A stretch of DNA of 15,360 nucleotides from an uncultured Clostridia bacterium (GCA_937892655.1 CALBJC010000033.1:1-15360); one strand, 5' to 3'. Counted from the first letter of the stretch, positions 1 through 7,969 are shown. Made by a program: numbers and translations. Notes: a model not told the origin generated them from the letters alone.

Positions 1-451
1 AGAGGTAGAAGAAAATGCAAAGCTTACATGGGCTGATGAGCATAGAGTAGGCATCTGCGAAGGTCTTGACGAAGAAGTAGTTCAGGGCCTCAGAGAAAAC
101 TTCATGGGTGAGTGTACAGAGGTTGGTATGTATCTTGCAATGGCAAGAGTAGCTCACAGAGAGGGCTACCCTGAAGTAGGTATGTACTACGAAAAGGCAG
201 CTTGGGAAGAAGCTGAACACGCAGCTAAGTTTGCAGAGCTTTTAGGCGAGGTAGTAACAAACTCAACAAAGAAGAATCTTGAACTCAGAACAATGGCTGA
301 AAACGGCGCTTGCGAAGGCAAGATGAAGATTGCAAGAAGAGCAAAGGAGCTCGGCTACGATGCAATCCACGATACAGTACATGAAATGGCTAAGGATGAA
401 GCAAGACACGGCTGCGCATTCGAAGGCTTACTTAACAGATATTTCAAGTAA
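1..451 (+). CDS. Rubrerythrin-family diiron protein, 3' part (5' end outside window)
   Basis: The reading frame is open from base 2 to the TAA at 449-451, giving about 149 visible residues with no start in view. ATG 104 is an internal methionine, because clear coding sequence precedes it. The visible part is a ferritin-like four-helix domain carrying the carboxylate/histidine pattern of rubrerythrins: GECTEVGMYL, EEAEHAAKF (an ExxH pair), AENGACEGK and KDEARHG (a second ExxH pair). The family reduces hydrogen peroxide in the cytoplasm of anaerobes using a diiron site. The spacing and ending recall clostridial reverse rubrerythrins, whose rubredoxin domain sits at the N-terminus. That part would lie upstream of the window, so the subtype is inferred. 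The gene ends at a strong terminator about 60 bases downstream and faces the hydrolase gene at 557-1618. Confidence 0.88.
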   Translation, partial: EVEENAKLTWADEHRVGICEGLDEEVVQGLRENFMGECTEVGMYLAMARVAHREGYPEVGMYYEKAAWEEAEHAAKFAELLGEVVTNSTKKNLELRTMAENGACEGKMKIARRAKELGYDAIHDTVHEMAKDEARHGCAFEGLLNRYFK

Positions 452-462
452 AAAACGCATAC

Positions 463-484
463 AATACAATTCCAATACAATTCC
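463..484. repeat. Two tandem copies of an 11-bp unit
   Basis: AATACAATTCC occurs twice head to tail (463-473 and 474-484) between the rubrerythrin stop and its terminator. The copies are exact. No function is evident; it may be a slippage product in the 3' untranslated region. Confidence 0.8.
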
Positions 485-512
485 AAAAGTAATATCCTGA
501 TTAAAACCCGAA

Positions 513-546
513 AAAACCGCAGAAAGCATAAGCTTTCTGCGGTTTT
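513..546. terminator. Bidirectional intrinsic terminator
   Basis: A perfect 15-bp stem (513-527 pairs with 532-546) surrounds the 4-base loop ATAA. One arm begins with an A tract and the other ends with a T tract, so it can work on both strands. It lies between the convergent rubrerythrin (+) and hydrolase (-) genes and probably ends both transcripts. Confidence 0.92.
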
Positions 547-556
547 GCTGTTTTCT

Positions 557-1618
557 CTACGGCTTACACCAGCCGCATGGTATATATCCGTCTGCTATTA
601 AATCCTCTCTTGAACCGTAAAATGTGCCCTTGTTGCTGTCGCTCATATCTTTCAGTGCGTCGCAGCCCGGTTTATGGAACTTGAGAGATTTTGTATTTAA
701 AATATAATCTGCATCCTTTATCGTTTTAAACGTTACCTTTCTGCCGTCGCTTGTGCAGATGATAGTGCCGTCCTTATCTGTTCTGAAAATTTCAGCGCCT
801 GCGTCTTTTAAGCGTGATAAAACTATCTCTGTCGGGTGACCGTAGGTGTTTTCCTTGCCTACTGAGATTACAGCATACTGCGGCATTACCTCTCTTAAAA
901 ATTCATAGCTTGTCGAGGTATCGCTGCCGTGATGGCCTACCTTCAAAACTGTACTCTTTAAGTTGTAGCCGCCCTCTGTTATAGTCTTTTCTGTGAGATA
1001 TTCAGCATCTCCCGTAAACAGAAAGCTTGTATTGCCATACATAATCTTCAAAACTATCGTGCTGTCATTTTCAATGCCCTCGGTATTTACAGCGAGTATC
1101 CTTATTGTCGCTGACCCCAGCGAAAACTTATCATTAGGCTCTGGAACAGTTATTGTCTTACCCTGCTCAGAAACATACTTCTTGAAATTGTCAAACGCTT
1201 CGCTTTCATAGTCTGTCACAGGGCAATATATCTTCTTTGCTGTTGCGTAATTGAGCGCACCCGCAAGCCCGCCTATATGGTCTTCGTGAGCGTGGGTTGC
1301 AACAACGTATTCAAGGGTATCGATCTCTCTGTTTTTAAGATATGTGTATATTAAAGCAGAGTCGTCAATATTACCGCCGTCAATGAGCATAGCCTTACCG
1401 TCGCATAAAACGAGTGCGGCGTCTGCCTGACCTACATCTATAAAATGTATCTCAAAGGTTGAGCCCTCAGGGAGATTTAAGGTATCCTCAGAACTTTGCT
1501 CAGAGGATAAATTACCCTGGCGCAGATCAGAAACCTTTGTATCAAGTAACGATACTGGGATAATTACCGCCGCTAAAGCAAGAACACATCCCAGTATAAT
1601 GAATAATACTTTTTTCAT
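557..1618 (-). CDS. Membrane-anchored ComEC/Rec2-like metallo-beta-lactamase-fold hydrolase
   Basis: This 353-residue protein has an N-terminal hydrophobic helix (residues 4-24) that is an uncleaved anchor or signal peptide, then a Ser/Glu-rich linker. A metallo-beta-lactamase domain of the ComEC C-terminal type follows: HFIDVGQADA near 58-67, LIDGG near 78-82, the metal motif THAHEDH at 108-114, FLFTGDAE, and GHHGSDTS. The last ~49 residues are a separate module with H315-x3-C319 and C348-x2-C351, which looks metal-binding. Similar tails are found on other secreted clostridial hydrolases. The protein probably acts outside the membrane on a phosphodiester or nucleic-acid substrate, but it has no ComEC channel, so a role in DNA uptake is not shown. 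It starts 6 bases after the ispDF stop and is the last gene of the operon before the terminator. Confidence 0.87.
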   Translation of the reverse strand: MKKVLFIILGCVLALAAVIIPVSLLDTKVSDLRQGNLSSEQSSEDTLNLPEGSTFEIHFIDVGQADAALVLCDGKAMLIDGGNIDDSALIYTYLKNREIDTLEYVVATHAHEDHIGGLAGALNYATAKKIYCPVTDYESEAFDNFKKYVSEQGKTITVPEPNDKFSLGSATIRILAVNTEGIENDSTIVLKIMYGNTSFLFTGDAEYLTEKTITEGGYNLKSTVLKVGHHGSDTSTSYEFLREVMPQYAVISVGKENTYGHPTEIVLSRLKDAGAEIFRTDKDGTIICTSDGRKVTFKTIKDADYILNTKSLKFHKPGCDALKDMSDSNKGTFYGSREDLIADGYIPCGWCKP

Positions 1619-1624
1619 ATTACT

Positions 1625-2788
1625 CTACTTTCTTATCATACAAACCGCAGTTGCAGAAATGCCCTTTTTCTCGCCAGTAAAGCCTAAGCCCTCTTCGGTT
1701 GTAGCCTTTACTGAAACCTCAGATAAGTCTATACCGCAGGCGTTTGCGAGGTTCTGGCGCATTGCTTCATAGTGCGGTGAAATCTTCGGCGCCTGAGCGC
1801 AGATAGTAGCGTCGATATTTACAATGCTGTAGCCCTGCGCATATACCTTCTGGCATACTGCCTTTAAAAGCTCAATGCTGTCAGCACCCTTGTATGCCAT
1901 ATCTGTATCAGGAAAAAGCCTGCCTATATCACCCATAGCCGCCGCACCTAAAATTGAATCCATTACAGCGTGGGTTAAAACGTCAGCGTCAGAGTGACCG
2001 TCAAGCCCCATCGTGTGAGCAATTTCAACGCCGCCTAAAATCAGCTTTCTGCCCTCTGTAAGCTTGTGAACATCATATCCGTGACCTATTCTGAAAGGGA
2101 ATGTCATAGTGTTATCCTCTTTCTCAAAAATTGAATTTGCAAGCGCTATATCCTCGCTTGTTGTAATCTTTATGTTTGAATACTCGCCCTGAGTGATTTT
2201 TGGCATATATCCCATTGCCTCAAAAAGCTGACTGTCATCAGTAAAGTCAAGATTATTTGTCAGAGCGTTTTGCATACATTTATTATAAATCTCATAGCTT
2301 GCCGACTGCGGAGTCTGCGCGCAGAAGGTATTTTCTCTTTTTGTGGTAGAGGTAATTATCCCGTTTTCTGCAAGCTTTACAGTATCCTTTGTCATTACCC
2401 CGACTATAGCGCAGCCATGCTCTTTTGCGTCATAAAGATTTGCCTTGATAGTAACCTGCGAAATAAAAGGTCTTGCCCCGTCGTGAACGCAGATAACATC
2501 ACATTTTTCACAAGCCTTTACGCCATTAAAAACAGACTGCTGTCTTGTACTGCCACCTAAAACAATTTTATATGGCTTTGTAAGAGGGTAGTCGCCCAGC
2601 GCTTTTTTCAAAAGCGGCATATTGTCGCTGCTTGTTGAAAAAATAATCTCTGCTACCTCAGGAATGCTGTCAAACTTTCTAGCGGTATGTATGATAACAG
2701 GTGTGTTTTCAAGCTCGTAAAAAAGCTTGTTTATCCCGTTCATTCTCGAAGCGCTGCCACCGCAGGCTATAATTACTGAAGCTTTCAT
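1625..2788 (-). CDS. ispDF: Bifunctional IspD-IspF (MEP cytidylyltransferase / MEcPP synthase)
   Basis: A single 387-residue frame encodes two successive-pathway enzymes of isoprenoid precursor synthesis. Residues 1 to about 225 are IspD, which joins CTP and methylerythritol phosphate. They carry the nucleotide loop ACGGSASRM with R15 and K21, CVHDGARPF, and AQTPQ. Residues 233-387 are IspF, which forms the cyclic diphosphate. They carry the zinc ligands in GYDVH (D239, H241) and GHSDAD (H265), then LFPDTD and the C-terminal EEGLGFTGEKKGI. The IspE step lies between these two reactions and is not encoded here. The ATG overlaps the pheA stop as TAATG, and its Shine-Dalgarno GAGGAA lies in the last pheA codons, so translation is probably coupled. 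IspDF fusions are best known from alpha- and epsilonproteobacteria; Bacillus keeps two genes. Confidence 0.95.
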   Translation of the reverse strand: MKASVIIACGGSASRMNGINKLFYELENTPVIIHTARKFDSIPEVAEIIFSTSSDNMPLLKKALGDYPLTKPYKIVLGGSTRQQSVFNGVKACEKCDVICVHDGARPFISQVTIKANLYDAKEHGCAIVGVMTKDTVKLAENGIITSTTKRENTFCAQTPQSASYEIYNKCMQNALTNNLDFTDDSQLFEAMGYMPKITQGEYSNIKITTSEDIALANSIFEKEDNTMTFPFRIGHGYDVHKLTEGRKLILGGVEIAHTMGLDGHSDADVLTHAVMDSILGAAAMGDIGRLFPDTDMAYKGADSIELLKAVCQKVYAQGYSIVNIDATICAQAPKISPHYEAMRQNLANACGIDLSEVSVKATTEEGLGFTGEKKGISATAVCMIRK

Positions 2789-3900
2789 TATATTTCCTCA
2801 TAGTTGCCTAAGAAATGAAACTCCTTCATTTCGTCAGACAGCTCGCTGATTAAAATCTGAACTTCCTTGTTGTCGATTCTGCCTTCAAAATCAAGGTAGA
2901 ATAAAACGTCAAAATCCTTTGAGGCTATCGGTCTGCTCTCAATTCTCAGAAGATTTAAGCCTGCTACAGAAAACTTAGTAAGCATTCTGTAAAGTGCAGA
3001 TGATGTGTGAGGCAAGGAGAGTGAAACTGAAATGATATTTGCATTTTTTGATGTGTAAATATCCTTTGAGATAAGAATAAATCTTGTGTAATTATCCTCG
3101 CAGTTTGCAATAGAGCGCTCTACGATTTTTAAGCTATGTAAAGTAGCGCAGTCCTCTGAACAGATAGCCGCAATAGGCTCATCAGACTCTGAAACAAGCT
3201 GTGCGGCAAGCGCAGTATTCAAGTATGAAACCGCATTGTAGCCGTTTTTTGAAATGAATTCTGAACACTGTGAGATAGCCTGCTCGTGAGAGTAAACATT
3301 CTTTATCTGAGAAACATCTGTTGTATCCTTTGCCGCTAGGCAGTGAGAGATTTTAACCTTTGTTGATGCGGCAATATGAAGGTCATACTCTTTCAAGAGA
3401 TTGTAAGTCTGAGTAACAGAGCCTGCCGATGAATTCTGAATAGGCACAATACCAAAATCACATTCACCGTTTGAAACGCTCCTGAAAACCTCGTCAAAGG
3501 TTTTGTAGAATACAATTTCGCCATTTTCAAAAATCTGACAGCCTGCCTGCTCTGAATATGACCCGCTTGTACCGGGGCAGGCAATCTTCAATGCTTTGGT
3601 GTTATCAAAATCATTTGACTCGATCTCAGTATTGTCAGAGAAAAACTTCTGATACTGCAGACATTTTGAAATATCCATAATTGTAGTGAACAAAAGCGCT
3701 GATGAGTTTTTCAGCTCATCTGTAGTCATAGAGCTGATACGCTCGATAACCTGCTGTTCACGGGCATTCTGAAAAACAGGAAGATTGTTTTCAATCTTAT
3801 ACTGTGCAACATCCTTGCAGACCTTCATTCTCTGCTCAAAGAGTCTTAAAATCTCATTGTCAAGAGAGTTTATCTGCAATCTTAAAGAATCCAAATTCAT
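2788..3900 (-). CDS. pheA: Bifunctional chorismate mutase / prephenate dehydratase
   Basis: The 370-residue P-protein carries out the two steps from chorismate to phenylpyruvate in phenylalanine synthesis. Residues 1-85 are an AroQ-type helical chorismate mutase (LRLQINSLDNEILRLFEQRM, then YKIENNLPVF). Residues 105-280 are prephenate dehydratase, with GTSGSYSE (110-117) and the catalytic TRF motif (272-274). Residues 288-365 are a C-terminal ACT domain with the Phe-binding ESRP (321-324), so feedback inhibition by phenylalanine is expected. One oddity is VPIQNSSAGSV at 152-162, where the family normally has VPIEN. The upstream CPBP gene stops 15 bases before the ATG, and a strong site, AGAAGGAG, fills that gap. 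The gene overlaps ispDF by one base. Confidence 0.96.
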   Translation of the reverse strand: MNLDSLRLQINSLDNEILRLFEQRMKVCKDVAQYKIENNLPVFQNAREQQVIERISSMTTDELKNSSALLFTTIMDISKCLQYQKFFSDNTEIESNDFDNTKALKIACPGTSGSYSEQAGCQIFENGEIVFYKTFDEVFRSVSNGECDFGIVPIQNSSAGSVTQTYNLLKEYDLHIAASTKVKISHCLAAKDTTDVSQIKNVYSHEQAISQCSEFISKNGYNAVSYLNTALAAQLVSESDEPIAAICSEDCATLHSLKIVERSIANCEDNYTRFILISKDIYTSKNANIISVSLSLPHTSSALYRMLTKFSVAGLNLLRIESRPIASKDFDVLFYLDFEGRIDNKEVQILISELSDEMKEFHFLGNYEEI

Positions 3901-3915
3901 AATTTTTACTCCTTC

Positions 3916-4947
3916 TTAAGAGTTTTCAAGTATAAAGCTGCTTACATAAATAAGTATCTGTAAAGCAAAATATAAAATCATAAATACGTTGAAAAAAACA
4001 GTTGCTGCGCAAAGAGGGCCACTCAAAAGACAGTTTTTGTTTTCCTCTACAAAAATCCTGCGGCGGTTTACATAGCTTGTAAAAATTACAAAGCCTGCAA
4101 AAATAGTTATCAAAAGTAAAAGTCCTAAAATCGTTACTGCCGTATCAGGCATTATATCTACTAAAAATGCGTAGAAATTATTGATAACGTGAATGATGAG
4201 TGCCGGCAGTAAAGAATGGCATTTTACAGTAATATAAGCCATTAAAAGCCCTGCTGCAAATGTAGGGAAAAGCTGTTCTAAATTACCGTGTGAAAGACCG
4301 AAAATCAAAGCTGATGTGAAGATCGCAAGCTTTGCGCTGAATGGCCTTAATAGGCTTATTATAAACCCTCTGTAGATCAGCTCTTCAAAAAGCGGTGCTG
4401 TTATGCAAAGCCTTACAAAGAATGATAAAAGCGTCAGCGGTGAATGGTCTGAAACTGAAATATCAGGTGATGGAACATTAGTGCCCTGTTCTTCAATAAA
4501 TGATGTTATAACTGTAATTACAAATGAACACACGAAATTGAACATAAATGATACGGGCATACCTGTCATTGCGGCCTTTAGCTGAAATTTCGGGTTTTCA
4601 AATGATATGGTCTTGAAAAGATTTAACTTGAAGAAAAACAGGCATATCAGAATAATCGTCAGAAACTCAAGTCCGAAAACTACCGAGTTCATAAAGTAAA
4701 CCTCGGCATCTGAAAGGCCTGTCATCATCTGACGCAAAAGCTCGTTGTCAGCCTTTTTAGGCCATCTGTCTTCGGTTATGAAAAACCGTGTATATCTGTA
4801 TGCGTTGTAGAAAAACTCCTGCAGAAAAAACGAAAGAAAGAATATAAAGCCTACCTTTGTAGCGGCTATTGTAAGCTCTTTTTTCTGAAGCTTTTTAAGC
4901 GATGTATCATCATCGTATAATCTGGGGTTTACGCATATATATTTAAT
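3916..4947 (-). CDS. CPBP-family intramembrane protease, probable ATT start or N-terminal frameshift
   Basis: The frame is open from the metF stop to 3916. The family motifs are clear. Numbered from ATT 4947, they are EELIYRG (E188, E189, R193), FGLSH (H220) and LIIHVINN (H253, N257), with about eight hydrophobic helices. CPBP proteins are membrane glutamic proteases or related factors, often used in peptide maturation or stress, but the substrate here is unknown. The first standard start codon is TTG 4737, which lacks a good ribosome site. It would remove 70 well-formed residues, including NPRLYDDD, a Lys-rich stretch and a first membrane helix (VGFIFFLSFFLQEFFYNAY). I place the start at ATT 4947 because AGAGGCGG lies 5 bases upstream. 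The alternative is ATG 4936, out of frame by one base, which would give MRNPRLYDDD if one A were removed. Confidence 0.82.
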   Translation of the reverse strand: MKYICVNPRLYDDDTSLKKLQKKELTIAATKVGFIFFLSFFLQEFFYNAYRYTRFFITEDRWPKKADNELLRQMMTGLSDAEVYFMNSVVFGLEFLTIILICLFFFKLNLFKTISFENPKFQLKAAMTGMPVSFMFNFVCSFVITVITSFIEEQGTNVPSPDISVSDHSPLTLLSFFVRLCITAPLFEELIYRGFIISLLRPFSAKLAIFTSALIFGLSHGNLEQLFPTFAAGLLMAYITVKCHSLLPALIIHVINNFYAFLVDIMPDTAVTILGLLLLITIFAGFVIFTSYVNRRRIFVEENKNCLLSGPLCAATVFFNVFMILYFALQILIYVSSFILENS

Positions 4948-4962
4948 ATTAACCGCCTCTTT

Positions 4963-5835
4963 TTATTTTGATGCTCTTCTGATTGAAGAAACTGCATCGT
5001 AAATCTTGTTTGCAACGTACGGATTATTCATAGTATAAAGGTGAATGCCGTCAACACCGCTTGCAATAAGCTCAATAATCTGACTTACAGCGTAAGCGAT
5101 ACCTGCGTCTAGCATAGCAGTCTGGTCATCACCGTAGCGATTGATGATCTTAGCAAGCTTCTGCGGAATTGAAGCGCCGCACATTGCTACCATTCTCTCA
5201 ATCTGACTCTTGTTTGTAACAGGCATGATACCGGCTTCAATCGGTACATTTATACCTGCCGCTCTTACCTTTTCTATGTAGTCAAAGAATGCGTCATTAT
5301 CAAAGAAAAGCTGAGATATAAGATGCTCACAGCCGTTGTCAACCTTTATTCTGAGGTTTTCAATATCCTTTTGCATACTCTCGCATTCTGAATGAACCTC
5401 AGGGTAGCAAGCACCCGATATACCCATATTTGTTTTCTCTTTAAGGTATTTTGTAAGCTCGCTTGCGTACTTAAAATCATTTTTAGGCGGAATATCAGGG
5501 TTTATATCGCCCCTGAGCGCTAAAATGTTTTCAATGCCGTTTTCTGCAAGCTTCTGCGCAATATAGTCAATATCATCCTTTGATGAGTTTACACAAGTAA
5601 GATGTGACATAGGGGTGATATTATACTTGTTTTTGATAATCGAGCATATCTCACAGGTCTTCATATCTGCTCTGTTACCGCCCGCACCATAGGTAACTGA
5701 AATAAAATCAGGCGAAATACCCTTCAGTCCGTCGAGCGTTTCATAGATAACATCAACAGATGCTGCCTTTTTTGGCGGAAAGATCTCAAGTGAAAAAACC
5801 GTTTTATTTTCTTTGAATATATCTGCTATTTTCAT
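4963..5835 (-). CDS. metF: 5,10-methylenetetrahydrofolate reductase
   Basis: The 290-residue TIM-barrel flavoprotein reduces methylene-THF to methyl-THF, supplying methyl groups for methionine (or acetyl-CoA pathways) in the cytoplasm. Visible motifs are SLEIFPPK (catalytic-type Glu17), ISVTYGAGGN (46-54), MSHLTC (76-81), LALRGD (105-110) and YPEVHSE. The length matches bacterial MetF. The ATG at 5835 follows GGGAGTAAGTGTT. It is the first gene of the minus-strand operon, with a promoter at 5875-5903. The CPBP gene follows after 15 bases. Its neighbour across the divergent intergenic region is htpG. Confidence 0.96.
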   Translation of the reverse strand: MKIADIFKENKTVFSLEIFPPKKAASVDVIYETLDGLKGISPDFISVTYGAGGNRADMKTCEICSIIKNKYNITPMSHLTCVNSSKDDIDYIAQKLAENGIENILALRGDINPDIPPKNDFKYASELTKYLKEKTNMGISGACYPEVHSECESMQKDIENLRIKVDNGCEHLISQLFFDNDAFFDYIEKVRAAGINVPIEAGIMPVTNKSQIERMVAMCGASIPQKLAKIINRYGDDQTAMLDAGIAYAVSQIIELIASGVDGIHLYTMNNPYVANKIYDAVSSIRRASK

Positions 5836-5874
5836 AACACTTACTCCCTTTTTGAAAAATTTAAATTCATAGTT

Positions 5875-5903
5875 ATTTTATCATATTTTATAGCATATTG
5901 CAA
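5875..5903 (-). promoter_or_regulatory. Sigma-A-type promoter of the metF operon
   Basis: On the minus strand TTGCAA (5903-5898) is followed after 17 bases by TAAAAT (5880-5875), with a TG one base ahead of the -10 (extended -10). It lies about 40 bases upstream of the metF start and appears to be the only good promoter for the five-gene operon. Confidence 0.75.
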
Positions 5904-5948
5904 ATATTTCATAAAACTTAATAAAATGTTACAAATATGTTTTAAGTA

Positions 5949-5977
5949 TTGATTTTGATATTGTGGAGTATTATACT
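5949..5977 (+). promoter_or_regulatory. Sigma-A-type promoter of htpG
   Basis: TTGATT (5949-5954), a 17-base spacer and TATACT (5972-5977). The predicted transcription start near 5984 falls inside the CIRCE element, the usual geometry for HrcA repression. An alternative pair, TTGATA 5955 with TATATT 5977, is also possible. Confidence 0.75.
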
Positions 5978-5981
5978 ATAT

Positions 5982-6008
5982 TTAGCACTCTAACGCTGAG
6001 AGTGCTAA
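5982..6008. promoter_or_regulatory. CIRCE element (HrcA operator)
   Basis: TTAGCACTC (5982-5990), nine bases, then GAGTGCTAA (6000-6008). Both arms match the CIRCE consensus exactly and the spacing is the canonical nine. It sits between the -10 box and the htpG ribosome site, so htpG is predicted to be repressed by HrcA and induced by heat or protein misfolding. The HrcA gene is not in the window. Confidence 0.96.
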
Positions 6009-6042
6009 AATCGCATAAAATTATAAAAAAGGAAATGATAAA

Positions 6043-7932
6043 ATGAGACAAAAGCAGTTCAAAGCAGAATCAAAAAGATTGCTTGATATGATGATCAATT
6101 CTATCTATACACATAAGGAGATTTTCCTGCGTGAAATTATCTCAAATGCGTCAGATGCTATTGATAAGCTCTATTTCAAATCGCTTACGGATACATCTAT
6201 TACAAGAGCAAAGAGTGATTACGGCATTACCCTTACAATTGATAAGGAAAACAGAACTCTCACAATTTCTGATAACGGTATTGGTATGACAGCGCAGGAG
6301 CTTGAAACAAACCTCGGTACTATTGCAAAATCAGGCTCACTTGCATTCAAAAAGGATAATGAGCTTGGCGATGATGTTGATATCATCGGTCAGTTTGGTG
6401 TTGGTTTCTATTCAGCATTTATGGTAGCTAGAGAGGTTACTGTTATATCAAGAGCCTATGGCGAGGATATGGGTAACAAGTGGGTTTCAAAGGGTGCTGA
6501 CGGCTACACAATCGAAGAATGCCATAAGGATATCGTAGGTACAGATATTATCTTAAAAATCAAGGATAATACAGATGATGAAAACTATGATGAATACTTA
6601 GAGCAGTATAGAATTCAGAATTTAGTCAAGAAGTATTCTGACTATATCCGCTATCCTATCAAGATGGATTTTGAGCGTTCAAGACTCAAAGAGGGCAGCG
6701 AGGATGAGTATGAAGAGTATACAGAAACTGTAACTATGAATACTATGGTGCCTATCTGGAAGAAGAACAAGTCAGAGCTCAAGGATGAAGATTACAACGA
6801 GTTTTATAAGGATAAGTTCCACGATTTTGAAAATCCGGCTCTTCATATCCATTCAAAAACAGAGGGTCTTGCAACTTATGATGCTCTGTTGTATATTCCA
6901 TCCCGTGCGCCATACGATTATTACTCAAAGGATTATGAAAAGGGGCTTTCTCTTTACTCATCAGGCGTTATGATTATGGATAAGTGCGCTGACTTGTTGC
7001 CTGATTACTTCAGCTTTGTAAAGGGTCTTGTTGACTCTCAGGATCTATCCCTCAATATTTCAAGAGAGCTTTTACAGCATGATAAACAGCTCAAGGTTAT
7101 CGCTAAGAATATCGAAAAGGCTATCAAGAATGAGCTTACAAAAATGCTCAAGAATAACCGTGATGAATACGAAAAGTTCTTCAAGAATTTCGGCTTACAG
7201 CTTAAGTTCGGTATCTACCAGAGCTACGGTATGAACAAGGAGCTTTTACAGGATTTACTTATTTTCCCATCTTCATTTGAAGGTAAGCAGGTAACTTTGG
7301 CTGAGTATACCCAGCGTATGAAGGAAGACCAGAAGTATATCTACTATGCAATCGGTGAAACCTCTGCAAAGATTGAAATGCTCCCACAGATTGAGCTTTT
7401 GAAGGATAAGGGCTTTGAGGTATTATACTTTACTGATGATGTTGATGAATTTGCTATCAAGATGATAGGCAAGTATAACGACAAGGATTTCAAGTCGATA
7501 ACATCCGGAGACCTCGATCTTGAAGACGATGCTAAAAAAGAAGAACTCAAAAAGCAGTCAGATGAAAACAAGGATTTGTTTGAGCTTATGACAAAGTCAC
7601 TTGACGGCGCAGTAACAGCAGTACGCTTATCATCAAGACTCAAATCCCACGCTGTATGTCTTGCCGCAGACGGTGAAATCAGTCTTGAAATGGAAAAGGT
7701 AATGAACGCAATGCCTAATATGGAAAACGGCGCAATCAAGGCTCAGAGAGTTTTGGAAATTAACCCTGACCACGCTGTTTTTGCAAAGCTCAAAAACCTC
7801 TACAATGTTGATAACGATAAAATCGCAGACTATGCAAAGCTTTTGTATAATCAGGCACTTTTAATCGAGGGTATGAAGATTGAAAACCCTGTTGAGTATG
7901 CAAACTTGGTATGTAAGCTGATGACAGAATAA
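6043..7932 (+). CDS. htpG: Hsp90-family chaperone HtpG
   Basis: The 629-residue protein has the usual bacterial Hsp90 length. The N-terminal GHKL ATPase domain shows EIFLREIISNASDAIDKL (26-43), SDNGIGMT (76-83), GTIAKSGS (92-99) and IGQFGVGFYSAF (115-126). The middle domain contains the catalytic-loop region LNISRELLQ. The C-terminal dimerisation part is complete. It is a cytosolic ATP-dependent chaperone. The ATG follows AAAAAGGAAATGATAAA. It is transcribed alone, between a CIRCE-controlled promoter and the terminator at 7970. Arginine codons are mostly AGA and CGT, as in the neighbouring housekeeping genes. Overlapping frames inside it are non-coding shadows. Confidence 0.98.
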   Translation: MRQKQFKAESKRLLDMMINSIYTHKEIFLREIISNASDAIDKLYFKSLTDTSITRAKSDYGITLTIDKENRTLTISDNGIGMTAQELETNLGTIAKSGSLAFKKDNELGDDVDIIGQFGVGFYSAFMVAREVTVISRAYGEDMGNKWVSKGADGYTIEECHKDIVGTDIILKIKDNTDDENYDEYLEQYRIQNLVKKYSDYIRYPIKMDFERSRLKEGSEDEYEEYTETVTMNTMVPIWKKNKSELKDEDYNEFYKDKFHDFENPALHIHSKTEGLATYDALLYIPSRAPYDYYSKDYEKGLSLYSSGVMIMDKCADLLPDYFSFVKGLVDSQDLSLNISRELLQHDKQLKVIAKNIEKAIKNELTKMLKNNRDEYEKFFKNFGLQLKFGIYQSYGMNKELLQDLLIFPSSFEGKQVTLAEYTQRMKEDQKYIYYAIGETSAKIEMLPQIELLKDKGFEVLYFTDDVDEFAIKMIGKYNDKDFKSITSGDLDLEDDAKKEELKKQSDENKDLFELMTKSLDGAVTAVRLSSRLKSHAVCLAADGEISLEMEKVMNAMPNMENGAIKAQRVLEINPDHAVFAKLKNLYNVDNDKIADYAKLLYNQALLIEGMKIENPVEYANLVCKLMTE

Positions 7933-7969
7933 AACGCTATCCTTAGTCCGATAGTCATACAGAAGTATT

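Noticed and set aside
2270..2560. 96-residue plus-strand frame antisense to ispDF
   Set aside because: Lies wholly over the conserved IspD domain and shows no features of its own.
3916..4737. Start of the CPBP gene at TTG 4737
   Set aside because: No convincing ribosome site, and upstream in-frame sequence encodes a coherent N-terminus and a first membrane helix.
4920..4936. Programmed +1 frameshift at CCCC in the CPBP gene
   Set aside because: There is no adjacent stop or slow codon and no stimulatory structure. An ATT start or simple indel explains the data with fewer assumptions.
7344..7739. 131-residue minus-strand frame inside htpG
   Set aside because: Ser-rich antisense shadow of a strongly conserved gene, with no ribosome site or family resemblance.
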